DNA of 64,000 nucleotides from Palleronia sp. LCG004 (GTDB lineage: Bacteria; Pseudomonadota; Alphaproteobacteria; Rhodobacterales; Rhodobacteraceae), in assembly GCF_032931615.1 (NCBI RefSeq), contig NZ_CP136759.1, forward strand, positions 1,736,001 through 1,800,000, in the 5' to 3' direction. The notes beneath the pieces are model-generated. The model saw only the letters and a list, made by a program, of their open reading frames with translations. It was not told the DNA's origin and ran no database searches. Shown here in pieces: positions 1-8,130 of the stretch. A program made the translations under genes and the position numbers. Numbering within the stretch: the first letter of the stretch is position 1; the number at the start of each line of letters is the position of its first letter.

Positions 1-1
1 C

Positions 2-370
2 ACGCCGGATTACGCGCTCGGTGCGCATGTGGCTCCACTCGGCCTTACCTTCTCCGATGGCGCACGCCTGGGGCCGGCATTCGCCAAAGGCGCATTCATT
101 GGCCAGCACGGATCCTGGAACCGACGACCGGCCAGCGGCTATTCGGTCGTCTACGTTCCCTTTGAAAGCGGACGGCCTAACGGTCGACCGATCGAGATCC
201 TGTCGAATTTCAGGACTGCCGACGGTAAGGCACGGGGCCGCCCAGTCGGGGTTGCGATTGCGAAAGATGGTGCGCTTCTCGTGGCAGACGATGTCGGCAA
301 CACGATCTGGCGCGTCACGATACGTGATCGAAGCAAGCCATCCCTCTCGCTCGACACGACCAACCGCTAA
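2..370 (+). CDS. C-terminal part of an L-sorbosone dehydrogenase-like PQQ beta-propeller protein (5' truncated by window)
   Basis: The open frame enters at the window edge and ends with TAA at 368-370. The visible 122 residues contain GAFIGQHGSWNR and a closing GALLVADDVGNTIWRV stretch, both typical of the last blades of soluble PQQ-dependent sugar (sorbosone/aldose) dehydrogenases. Family members are usually periplasmic and oxidise sugars or aldehydes with PQQ, but the substrate cannot be told from this fragment. The gene converges on the alaX-like gene and their stop codons overlap. Signal peptide and N-terminal propeller lie outside the window. Confidence 0.8.
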   Translation, partial: TPDYALGAHVAPLGLTFSDGARLGPAFAKGAFIGQHGSWNRRPASGYSVVYVPFESGRPNGRPIEILSNFRTADGKARGRPVGVAIAKDGALLVADDVGNTIWRVTIRDRSKPSLSLDTTNR

Positions 371-1077
371 TCGTCGAGATGGACGTAAACCCGGCGGTTC
401 TGGCCGCCTTTTTTCTCGATCTTGCCAATTCGAATGGGACCGACCTCGCTTGTATGTCCGACATGAGTGCCACCGCAGGGCTGCAGGTCGATCGTTCCGT
501 CGGCAGCCCCGATCCGGACCAGACGGATCTTCCCTGATCCACGCGGCGGTTGCACCCTCAGCGTTTTGACCAGCCCGGGATTGGCGTCAAGCTCTGCCTC
601 GTCGATCCATTCCATCGTCACACTTTCATCCGTATCGATCAGCGTTCGAAGCGCCGCGGCGATCGCCTCCTTGTCCTGCGGCGGCTCGGGCATGTCGAAG
701 TCGAGACGACCCTTGCCTTCAGAGATTGCGCCACCCGTGACCGGCAGAGGGATAACCACTGAGAGGAGGTGCAGCGCGGTATGCACGCGCATGTGCGACC
801 ACCGGCGATCCCAATCGATCCTCTGCACAACATCGATCCCGACCTCCGGGCATTCGCCATCGGCGAGCCGCAGGATCGAGCCCCGCGCATCGCGCTCGCA
901 AACCTCCACGCGCGCTTCGCATCCGGACCAGGCGATCGTGCCAGTATCGCCCGGCTGCCCCCCTCCGGTCGCATAGAACAACGTCGGCTCGACCCGAACC
1001 CATCCGTCGCCGGTCTCGATTACTCGGCCCTCGGCCTCCCGCAGGGTCGGGTGTTCCAGATGCAGATCCGTCGTCAA
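367..1077 (-). CDS. Alanyl-tRNA editing protein, AlaX type
   Basis: A protein of 236 residues resembling the editing and C-terminal parts of alanyl-tRNA synthetase without the catalytic domain. The zinc ligands are visible as HTALH (middle) and CGGTH near the C-terminus. Such proteins hydrolyse Ser-tRNA(Ala) or Gly-tRNA(Ala) in trans. I chose a TTG start at 1077 because it overlaps the stop of the upstream mscS gene in a TTGA junction and begins right at the conserved domain; the in-frame extension upstream is only antisense or overlapping sequence. It is last in a tightly overlapping minus-strand operon. Confidence 0.85.
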   Translation of the reverse strand: MTTDLHLEHPTLREAEGRVIETGDGWVRVEPTLFYATGGGQPGDTGTIAWSGCEARVEVCERDARGSILRLADGECPEVGIDVVQRIDWDRRWSHMRVHTALHLLSVVIPLPVTGGAISEGKGRLDFDMPEPPQDKEAIAAALRTLIDTDESVTMEWIDEAELDANPGLVKTLRVQPPRGSGKIRLVRIGAADGTIDLQPCGGTHVGHTSEVGPIRIGKIEKKGGQNRRVYVHLDD

Positions 1078-3377
1078 GAAGCAGCCTCCTTCGGATGCAG
1101 GGCTTCGGGGTTGCGTAGCCAGAGATCGCGCTGCGCGAAGGGGATTTCGATCCCCTCTTCCTTGAACCGCTTGGCGATGCCGTGGAGCATGTCGCTCTGG
1201 ACGTTCAGAACGAAATTCACGTCCCGCAGGATCGCGCGGATCTCGAATTCCAGAGAATCCGCACCGAATGCCCTGAAAAGTACGGCAGGTGGAGGATTGA
1301 GCACGACCATCGGATGCGCCTCGGCGACTTCGCGCAGGACCTCCGTGACCCATTCGGTGTCAGTCCCGTAGGCCACGCCCACGGGCACAATGACACGACC
1401 CGTATTGTTGCCTCGTGTCCAGTTCGTGACCGTTCCCGAGACGAGATCGGCATTCGGAACGATGACATCCGTCCGATCGAACGTCTCGATCCGCGTCGAG
1501 CGGACCGAGATGTTGCGGACATACCCCATCTGATCGCCGACCTGGATCCAGTCGCCTTCCGAGATCGGACGTTCGATCAGGAGGATGATGCCGGAGACGA
1601 AATTCGACACGACGTTCTGCAGGCCGAAGCCGATCCCGACCGACAGGGCACCGGCAACGATGGCCAAAGACGAGAGGTCGATACCAGCGCTGGTGATCGC
1701 GATGATCGCGGCTAGGAAAATCCCGACATAACCAACGCCCGCGACGATCGCGTTCCGCCCCCCCACGTCAAGCCGTGTTTTCGGCAGGACAGTGTTGCGC
1801 AAGGTACCCTGCATGAAGCGCGTGAGGCCGTAACCAATCGCGAAGATCAGCAGGAAAGTTAGGAAATCGGCCGGCGAGATCCGTGTCTCGCCAACCGAGA
1901 AGCCCGCCCGGAACCGAGACCAGATCTCGGTCAGGTCGGCGACCCGCGCCCCCCAGATGAGGGCATAGAGCGGCAGCGACAAAATCACGATGCCGAAGCC
2001 GATGAGAAGCGGCGCGAGCGCCTCGCTCTCCCCCTCGGGCGTACCGGTGATAAGGGCGTAGAGGTCGGAAACCAGCTTCTGCAAAAGGCCGAGGCACGCC
2101 GTCAAAGCAAGCGTCATCGCAGCAGGGATGAGCAGCGATTGTGTCGCGTTGCTGTAGCCGATGGAGGCAAGGGCGATGCCCGCGATTCCGGCGAATATCG
2201 ACAGCCTGCCGATCAGCCGCGTGAACGATCCGCCAATATTTCTCGACTGACCGGGAAGCTCGGCATTGCCCAGCCCCATCAGGACGCGCCCCGCCCGGAA
2301 CAGGAGGATTCCAAGGATCAGGCGTGGGATGTAGCGTACGACATCAACGGCGATATCCGACCGCTCGGTCAGGTGTGCAAAAGCTTCGATCAGGAAGAGA
2401 ACGGCGAGCGTATATCCCAGGAGAGACGTGGCCCGCCTTAACCCGCGGAGGAGCGGGCCATCCTCCTGCCAGAATGTCGGAGCGAGAGCTTCGGTCTTGA
2501 ACAGCACATTGATGAGCCATTTCGCCACGAAGATCGGCGCGACGATCAGCGGGCTCGCGTTCAAAACGTCCTGCGGCGGTCCGTTGAGCAGGTTCGTCAG
2601 ATCCGTGGCCCTGGCAAACAGGAACATACCCAACATCGGGAAAGCAATCTGCCCGAGCGACAGGAGGAAAAACAGGACCCCCCGCCCACGCGGGGTCTGA
2701 CTGACCACCCAACGGGCGAATATCCGGATCCACCAGCGACTGCGGAAGACCAGCATGAGTCCGATCGTCGCCAGTGGGATGGCGATCGGCAATGCACCGA
2801 TCGCCCGGCCACGCGCACGTGGATCCTGCCAGCGCAAGCGCACTGGGTCGGCCAATTGCGACCAGGACTGCGCCAGAAAGTCGATCCCGGGCCCCCAATG
2901 AGCGGGATTGAGCGGCGAGGCCTCCCGCGCGAGGAACTGCTCGGCATATTGCTCGCGGATCGTGCTGTCGATCTGCGCGATGAGCGCATCCGAAAGCGTA
3001 TAGGCCTCTTCGGCCGCGACGACCGGCGCGCGCAGCTCGGAGAGCTGCTCGTTCAGCGTAGCGCGTCGTTGCGCGACCTCCGGTGCCTCGGGATCCTCTC
3101 CCTCGGCAGGTGGCGCACCCAGCGAGTCGATCTGGCTTTGCACAGTCGAGATGCGCGCCGAGTTGATGTTCTGGGCGGCAAGAAACTTGGAACGCCGTTC
3201 GGCCAGTTCGACCCGCAGCGCTTCCAGATCGGAGATGTTGCCTTCGTTATTCAGCCGCTCCTGAGCATCTTCGGCGAAGCTGGACCACGCATCGAAATCG
3301 GGGGGCTCGGGCGTCTGTGCCGCTGCCGGCAGTGCCAGCAGAAGCACGACGGCGATCGCCCTGAAAAGGGGTCCCAT
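1074..3377 (-). CDS. Large MscS-family mechanosensitive channel with DUF3772-type N-terminal domain
   Basis: A protein of 767 residues. Residues 1-22 form a signal peptide ending in AAA-QTPEPP. A long, partly coiled periplasmic domain follows to about 200, then roughly ten hydrophobic segments, and the MscS pore helix and beta domain at about 560-670 (GIGFGLQNVVSNFVSG, then IERPISEGDWI). MscS channels release osmolytes on hypo-osmotic shock; large versions of this kind are common in Rhodobacteraceae. The start at 3377 overlaps the cysK stop in TGATG; an upstream in-frame Met would lie inside cysK and lacks a signal peptide. The N-terminal domain name is from memory. Confidence 0.88.
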   Translation of the reverse strand: MGPLFRAIAVVLLLALPAAAQTPEPPDFDAWSSFAEDAQERLNNEGNISDLEALRVELAERRSKFLAAQNINSARISTVQSQIDSLGAPPAEGEDPEAPEVAQRRATLNEQLSELRAPVVAAEEAYTLSDALIAQIDSTIREQYAEQFLAREASPLNPAHWGPGIDFLAQSWSQLADPVRLRWQDPRARGRAIGALPIAIPLATIGLMLVFRSRWWIRIFARWVVSQTPRGRGVLFFLLSLGQIAFPMLGMFLFARATDLTNLLNGPPQDVLNASPLIVAPIFVAKWLINVLFKTEALAPTFWQEDGPLLRGLRRATSLLGYTLAVLFLIEAFAHLTERSDIAVDVVRYIPRLILGILLFRAGRVLMGLGNAELPGQSRNIGGSFTRLIGRLSIFAGIAGIALASIGYSNATQSLLIPAAMTLALTACLGLLQKLVSDLYALITGTPEGESEALAPLLIGFGIVILSLPLYALIWGARVADLTEIWSRFRAGFSVGETRISPADFLTFLLIFAIGYGLTRFMQGTLRNTVLPKTRLDVGGRNAIVAGVGYVGIFLAAIIAITSAGIDLSSLAIVAGALSVGIGFGLQNVVSNFVSGIILLIERPISEGDWIQVGDQMGYVRNISVRSTRIETFDRTDVIVPNADLVSGTVTNWTRGNNTGRVIVPVGVAYGTDTEWVTEVLREVAEAHPMVVLNPPPAVLFRAFGADSLEFEIRAILRDVNFVLNVQSDMLHGIAKRFKEEGIEIPFAQRDLWLRNPEALHPKEAAS

Positions 3378-4408
3378 CAGGTCTCGGCGAAAACCGACGG
3401 AAGCATGCGCGCGGAACCAAGCCGAAGCCAATCGGGCACCGGAAGCCCCTTGCCTTCAAGAAATTCGGGATTGAACAGTTTGGACTGATACCGCGTCCCG
3501 TAATCGCAAAGGATCGTCACGATCGTATGGCCGGGCCCGAGTTCACGTGCGAGCCGCATCGCCCCCGCAACGTTGACGCCAGTCGATCCGCCCATGCAGA
3601 GGCCTTCGTGCTGCAACAGGTCGAAGACGACCGGAAGTGCCTCGGCATCGGGAATGCGCCACGCGAAATCGGGCTTGAACCCTTCGAGGTTCCCCGTCAC
3701 GCGGCCCTGACCGATCCCTTCGGAAATACTGTCACCAGGATTCTCCTTGCCAGTATAGATCTTCAGAAGGCCCGCGCCTTCGGGATCGGCCAGACCGATC
3801 TTCACCCCTTTGGGCTGCAGGTATTCCGCGACACCAGCGACCGTCCCCCCTGTGCCGGCCGCACAGATGAACCCATCGACCTTGCCGCCCGTCTGCTCCC
3901 AGATCTCGGGCGCGGTGCCTTCGATATGGGCTTGCCGGTTGGCAGTATTGTCGAACTGGTTTGCCCAGATCGCGCCATGCGGTTCCGATTTCGCAAGCCG
4001 TTCGGCTAGACGGCCGGAATACTTTACGTAATTGTTTTCGTTCTTGTAGGGAACGGCCGGCACTTCCACGAGATCTGCGCCGGCGAGACGCAGCATGTCC
4101 TTCTTTTCCTGACTCTGCGTTTCGGGAATGACGATGACGGACTTGAACCCCATCGACGCGCCGACGAGGCTGAGACCAATCCCGGTATTGCCGGCCGTAC
4201 CCTCTACGATCGTGCCGCCGGGCTCTAGAACGCCGCGCTTCACCGCGTCGCGAATGATGAAAAGCGCAGCACGGTCCTTGACGCTCTGCCCGGGATTCAT
4301 GAATTCCGCCTTGCCGAGAATCTCGCATCCCGTGGCCTCCGACGGGCCGTTCAATCGGATGAGGGGCGTGTTACCGACCGCCGAGGCGAGATCGCTGTGA
4401 ATGGTCAT
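3377..4408 (-). CDS. cysK: Cysteine synthase (O-acetylserine sulfhydrylase family)
   Basis: A PLP-dependent beta-family enzyme of 343 residues, making L-cysteine from O-acetylserine and sulfide. The PLP lysine is K44 in GQSVKDRAA, and the substrate loop TAGNTG is at 71-76. The glycine-rich phosphate-binding loop AAGTGGTVAG lies mid-protein. A C-terminal extension of about 25 residues beyond the usual CysK end is present. It is the fifth gene of the minus-strand operon and is translationally coupled to mscS. A cystathionine beta-synthase-like activity cannot be excluded from sequence alone. Confidence 0.88.
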   Translation of the reverse strand: MTIHSDLASAVGNTPLIRLNGPSEATGCEILGKAEFMNPGQSVKDRAALFIIRDAVKRGVLEPGGTIVEGTAGNTGIGLSLVGASMGFKSVIVIPETQSQEKKDMLRLAGADLVEVPAVPYKNENNYVKYSGRLAERLAKSEPHGAIWANQFDNTANRQAHIEGTAPEIWEQTGGKVDGFICAAGTGGTVAGVAEYLQPKGVKIGLADPEGAGLLKIYTGKENPGDSISEGIGQGRVTGNLEGFKPDFAWRIPDAEALPVVFDLLQHEGLCMGGSTGVNVAGAMRLARELGPGHTIVTILCDYGTRYQSKLFNPEFLEGKGLPVPDWLRLGSARMLPSVFAET

Positions 4409-4472
4409 GGCTCGGGCCTACTCCGGGAGGATGTTCGTTTGCTGCCGTGATTATGCGCAGAGCGCGCTGCAA

Positions 4473-5579
4473 TCAAGCGAAGCGGCCTCGCGCCCGTTCA
4501 CGCTCTAGCCATAACGCGCTCAGCATGGTCGGCCCTGTATCGATCTCCCCGGTTTCCACCAATTCCATGAGGCGGTCGAACGGGATGACATGCGCCCGGA
4601 TATCCTCCCCTTCTGCATCGAGACCGCCGAGGCCCTCCGCCTCGTCGGGCAGATCGGCAATTCCGATATGGCAGAAGAGGTATTCGGTCACCGCCCCGGG
4701 GCTCGGGTAATTGCCGCCGATGAGATGCAGTGCGCGCAATTCGAGCCCGGCTTCCTCGATCGCCTCGCGTCGCGCGGCCTCTTCCGGTGTTTCTCCGGGG
4801 TCGATCCGACCTGCGATGGGTTCGAGAACCCAGGGACGTGGATCCCCGCGCAGGAACGGGGCTGCGCGGAACTGCTCGATCAGCATTACGGTTTCGCGAA
4901 CGGGATCGTAGGGCAGAACTGTTACCGCATCGCCCATGACGAAGCCCGCACGCTTCAGGCGCTCGCTCTTCCCACCGTCGAAGCGCGGATGGCTTACGAT
5001 CACCTCCTCGACAGCGAAATAATCGACATAGGGCCGCGTTTCCGCGATGACCTCGACACGGTCACGGTGAGTTGCCGAACGCAACGTCACGGGTGCGTCA
5101 TGCGTCTCGCCGCGCAGTCGCGCGGCCGCGCGCATCAGAATGGTCGGCATGCGCGCGCGCAGGGTGGTACCGTCGATCTCGCCCAGATAGGCCATGGCCT
5201 CGTCCGCTGCGCGGCGCGTTACTTTTCCGTATCTGGTGGACCATTCGCCAAAATCCCACGGACCAACACCTGTTGTGCCCGAAATACGAAAGAGGGTTGC
5301 CTCCCGCTGCTCCGTCCCGATCCTCACGTCGCAAGTTTCGGGCGAACCACCGCATCCCGTCGCATAGTAGGCGAGGCGCGCGGCCTGCTTGGCATTCGGA
5401 TAGAGCATCAGACCAGAGACTGTCGCACCGGCCTGCGCTATCAGGATTGCATCTCCATTCGCCTCGAGACGTAGCGCATGATTGGTCAGGACAGCAGGTT
5501 GTCCGGCAAGTGGCGCGCCCACGACCTGCTCACGCAGATTGTCGTCGAGCAAAGGCCCATAGATAAAGAATCCGCTCAT
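4473..5579 (-). CDS. Fusion of a gamma-glutamylcyclotransferase-like (AIG2) domain with an ADP-ribose-type NUDIX hydrolase
   Basis: A protein of 368 residues with two domains. The N-terminal part (1-140) starts with FFIYGPLLDD, the YGxL hallmark of AIG2/GGCT-like folds. The C-terminal part (about 195-360) is a NUDIX hydrolase with a complete box at 257-279 (G-x5-E-x7-REAIEE-x-GL), most like ADP-ribose pyrophosphatases. The ATG at 5579 overlaps the trgA stop (ATGA). Such fusions are, to my knowledge, characteristic of Rhodobacteraceae and sit beside trgA, which links them loosely to tellurite resistance; substrate is unknown. Confidence 0.85.
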   Translation of the reverse strand: MSGFFIYGPLLDDNLREQVVGAPLAGQPAVLTNHALRLEANGDAILIAQAGATVSGLMLYPNAKQAARLAYYATGCGGSPETCDVRIGTEQREATLFRISGTTGVGPWDFGEWSTRYGKVTRRAADEAMAYLGEIDGTTLRARMPTILMRAAARLRGETHDAPVTLRSATHRDRVEVIAETRPYVDYFAVEEVIVSHPRFDGGKSERLKRAGFVMGDAVTVLPYDPVRETVMLIEQFRAAPFLRGDPRPWVLEPIAGRIDPGETPEEAARREAIEEAGLELRALHLIGGNYPSPGAVTEYLFCHIGIADLPDEAEGLGGLDAEGEDIRAHVIPFDRLMELVETGEIDTGPTMLSALWLERERARGRFA

Positions 5580-6019
5580 CGTTGCTCCGATCGCTGAATG
5601 CACTGGACCACAAGGCCGATCGCGATCGATCCCGCCCCGAGCACGAGCAGCGCAGGCCCCGGCCAAGTCAGCATCGCAAAGTCGATCATGGTAGAGATCA
5701 TGTCCTCTATTCCCTCGACGGGGCCCTCGTACCTCAGCCGCATGGCCCTTCTCAGCATTTCATGGCCCGCCCAGACGAACAGGGCGCTGAAGAGGATTGC
5801 AATCCCCGTGCTCAGACCGACCGCCATGCTTTCGATTAAGCCACCTGCGGGCCGGCCGGAGATCCGCCAGCCCAGAACCACACCGATCACGGCATTGATC
5901 TCGGCCATCGCGCCCGGACGCATATGTTCGGGAAAATTGAGCACGACGAGCCGACTGACGGTCCAGGATAGTGCAGCGAAGGCTACTGCGGCCACCAGCT
6001 TTGATAACGTGGGGTACAT
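5576..6019 (-). CDS. TrgA-family membrane protein (tellurite-resistance associated)
   Basis: A 147-residue inner-membrane protein with about four hydrophobic helices (from residues near 4, 45, 70 and 120). Its family was named from Rhodobacter sphaeroides trgA, which increases tellurite resistance; the biochemical function is not known. The start (6019) overlaps the stop of the cfa-like gene in TGATG and its stop overlaps the next start in ATGA, so it is translationally coupled on both sides. In R. sphaeroides trgA is also near cysK, as here. Confidence 0.78.
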   Translation of the reverse strand: MYPTLSKLVAAVAFAALSWTVSRLVVLNFPEHMRPGAMAEINAVIGVVLGWRISGRPAGGLIESMAVGLSTGIAILFSALFVWAGHEMLRRAMRLRYEGPVEGIEDMISTMIDFAMLTWPGPALLVLGAGSIAIGLVVQCIQRSEQR

Positions 6020-7230
6020 CAGGCGGGCTTTTGCACGGTGATCTGCGTCACGTCGCAATTCCCGCTTCGAAAGCTGGCGGCGCACGCTGTCAAATAGAAG
6101 TTCCACATCCTGTGGAACCGCTCGTCGAACCCCATCGCGGCGGCATCCTCCCAACGTTCGTTGAAACGCTCGTACCACCTTCTGAGAGTTTTGCTGTAGC
6201 TTTGGCCGAACTCGATCGACCGTGCGATCTCGAGCCCCGCGCGCCCGATCTCCCCACGAAGCACGGTCGGGCTCGGCAACATGCCACCGGGAAAGATGTA
6301 TTTCTGTATGAAATCCGGTCCGCGCCGATAGACGTCCCAGCGCCGATCGTCGACGGTGATGATCTGCAATGTCGCAAACCGACCCGGTCGCAAGCGCTCG
6401 TGTATCGCATTGAAATAGACCGGCCAGTATCTTTGACCCACCGCCTCGAACATTTCGATAGACGCGATACCGTCGAAAGTCCCCTGCTCGTCGCGATAGT
6501 CGCGCATTCGGATCTCGACCTTGTCGCTCAGCCCGGCACGGGCGACGCGTTCGATCGCGTAGTCGTACTGCTCTCGGCTGATCGTAAGCCCGGTGACACG
6601 CAACCCCCGCTCCCGTGCCGCGTATTCGGCGAACCCGCCCCAGCCGCACCCGATCTCGAGCACATGATCGCCCGGTGCCACCCCCATCTGATCGACCATA
6701 GATGCGTATTTCTGGGTCTGTGCGACTTCGAGACTCTCCCGTCCGGTTTCGAACATGGCCGAGGAATAAGTCATCGTCTCGTCGAGCCAGAGCCCGTAGA
6801 ATGCGTTTCCCAGATCGTAATGATGGCTGATGTTTCGCCGGGCCTGACCCTTCGAATTCGATTGCAGGCGAAAACGCATTCGCTCATAGGCCCGCACGAT
6901 GCGTCGGCCTGGAAAGCCGTCATAGATTGCGTCGTTTCCGTTCGCGATGAGGTCCATGAAGGCTTGGAGGTCGGGCGTCGACCACCACCCGTCGAGATAG
7001 GCATCGCAGAACCCCAGATCCCCCTCGCGGATGAGCCTCCCGAAGAGGGCGGAATTGTGGATTTCGATCTCAGCTATGGGTCCGGATCGGGCACCTTCAA
7101 CTCGGAACCTGCGCCCGTCGGGCAGCACGAAGTCGAGCCTGCCGTGATCGAGCGTTCGGGCCATGGCGAAGGCCCGCGAGAAATACCGTGGCAGGTTCCC
7201 CTGCCCCTCGATCGTCGTCGATGCGTGCAT
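6019..7230 (-). CDS. Cyclopropane-fatty-acyl-phospholipid synthase family methyltransferase
   Basis: A protein of 403 residues. The SAM-binding motif EIGCGWGGF is at 192-200, preceded by the family signature ISHHYDLGNAFYGLWLD (about 134-150) and followed by GITxSxEQ-like and EMFEAVG segments. The family transfers a methylene or methyl group from SAM to unsaturated acyl chains of membrane phospholipids; roseobacter members may do other acyl methylations. The start shown has a poor ribosome site, and Met23 is a possible alternative. A 36-bp palindrome lies directly upstream. Confidence 0.87.
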   Translation of the reverse strand: MHASTTIEGQGNLPRYFSRAFAMARTLDHGRLDFVLPDGRRFRVEGARSGPIAEIEIHNSALFGRLIREGDLGFCDAYLDGWWSTPDLQAFMDLIANGNDAIYDGFPGRRIVRAYERMRFRLQSNSKGQARRNISHHYDLGNAFYGLWLDETMTYSSAMFETGRESLEVAQTQKYASMVDQMGVAPGDHVLEIGCGWGGFAEYAARERGLRVTGLTISREQYDYAIERVARAGLSDKVEIRMRDYRDEQGTFDGIASIEMFEAVGQRYWPVYFNAIHERLRPGRFATLQIITVDDRRWDVYRRGPDFIQKYIFPGGMLPSPTVLRGEIGRAGLEIARSIEFGQSYSKTLRRWYERFNERWEDAAAMGFDERFHRMWNFYLTACAASFRSGNCDVTQITVQKPA

Positions 7231-7239
7231 CCCTGTGCT

Positions 7240-7275
7240 TCACCGTGGCGGTATCGGCCGATACCGCCACGGTGA
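7240..7275. repeat. Perfect 36-bp palindrome (18-bp arms, no spacer)
   Basis: The two 18-base halves, 7240-7257 and 7258-7275, are exact reverse complements. It lies between the end of the L,D-transpeptidase gene (7315) and the start of the cfa-like gene (7230), both on the minus strand. Neither strand has a T-run after the palindrome, so it is not a standard intrinsic terminator. It may be an RNA processing or attenuation hairpin within the operon, a protein-binding site, or a repeat-family element. Confidence 0.8.
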
Positions 7276-7314
7276 GCCATCGAAGATCGCGCCGCAAGTC
7301 GTGAAGGGAAGACG

Positions 7315-8013
7315 TCAGTAGAGGCTCATCAACCTGTCGGGCTTCATGGATTTGAGGACGACGACATCGGATCCGCTCTCCACCCGCTCGTAGAGATCGA
7401 TCACGTCCTGATCGAGCATTCGGACACATCCGGATGAAACCGCCCGACCGAGGTATTGCGGCTCGCAAGCTCCATGGATGCGATAAAGCGTATCGATACC
7501 ATTCTGGAAGAGATAGAGCGCCCGGGCACCCAGCGGGTTGCCGGGTCCGCCATCCATGCCTCCATTGGCAATGGAATAGGGCTCGTATTGCGGCTGCCGC
7601 GCGACCATCTCGTCCGGCGGCGTCCAGCGCGGCCATTTGCGCTTGAACTGCATGCGGGCGTTTCCCGCCCAGCCGAACCCCTCGGCCCCCACGCTGACCC
7701 CGTAGCGCAACGCACGTCCATCGGCCTCGTTGAGGTAGAGGAACGCGGCATCGGGATCGACCACGACCGTCCCGGGGCCATACTGCGCGTAAGGCGAGGT
7801 CACATGCTGACGGAAGAGCTTCGGATCGACCACGCCGGGCGGAATTGCCGGGACGGGAAACGGCTCGTCGTACAGCGCACCGTAAGCGGGCGGGACCGGA
7901 GCAGGCGGAGCGATTTCCGGCACCACGTTGCGACTGACGGGGTCGGGGGCGCGACCGCAGGCAACGAGCCCCGCAGATGCTCCGACTGCCAGAAAGTGGC
8001 GGCGTGATATCAT
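7315..8013 (-). CDS. L,D-transpeptidase (YkuD domain), probable Tat-exported lipoprotein
   Basis: A 232-residue protein that should cross-link peptidoglycan (3-3 bonds) or attach proteins to it. The active site is HG (180-181) followed by SSGCVRM, with catalytic Cys196. The N-terminus combines a twin-arginine SRRHFL motif (3-8) with a lipobox LVAC, lipidated Cys19, so export by Tat followed by lipidation is inferred. It is first in the minus-strand run after a 117-bp gap from the photolyase gene, and the palindrome lies after it. Confidence 0.88.
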   Translation of the reverse strand: MISRRHFLAVGASAGLVACGRAPDPVSRNVVPEIAPPAPVPPAYGALYDEPFPVPAIPPGVVDPKLFRQHVTSPYAQYGPGTVVVDPDAAFLYLNEADGRALRYGVSVGAEGFGWAGNARMQFKRKWPRWTPPDEMVARQPQYEPYSIANGGMDGGPGNPLGARALYLFQNGIDTLYRIHGACEPQYLGRAVSSGCVRMLDQDVIDLYERVESGSDVVVLKSMKPDRLMSLY

Positions 8014-8130
8014 TGCACTTTTCCCTGCTTCCGTCCGTCAATCGTGCCGGGTGACCGACACGGTCATCGTAGTTTCAGCGTCGTGGGTCATAGTCCAGCA
8101 CCGCCGGTATGGCACACGCGGAAGTGAAGC

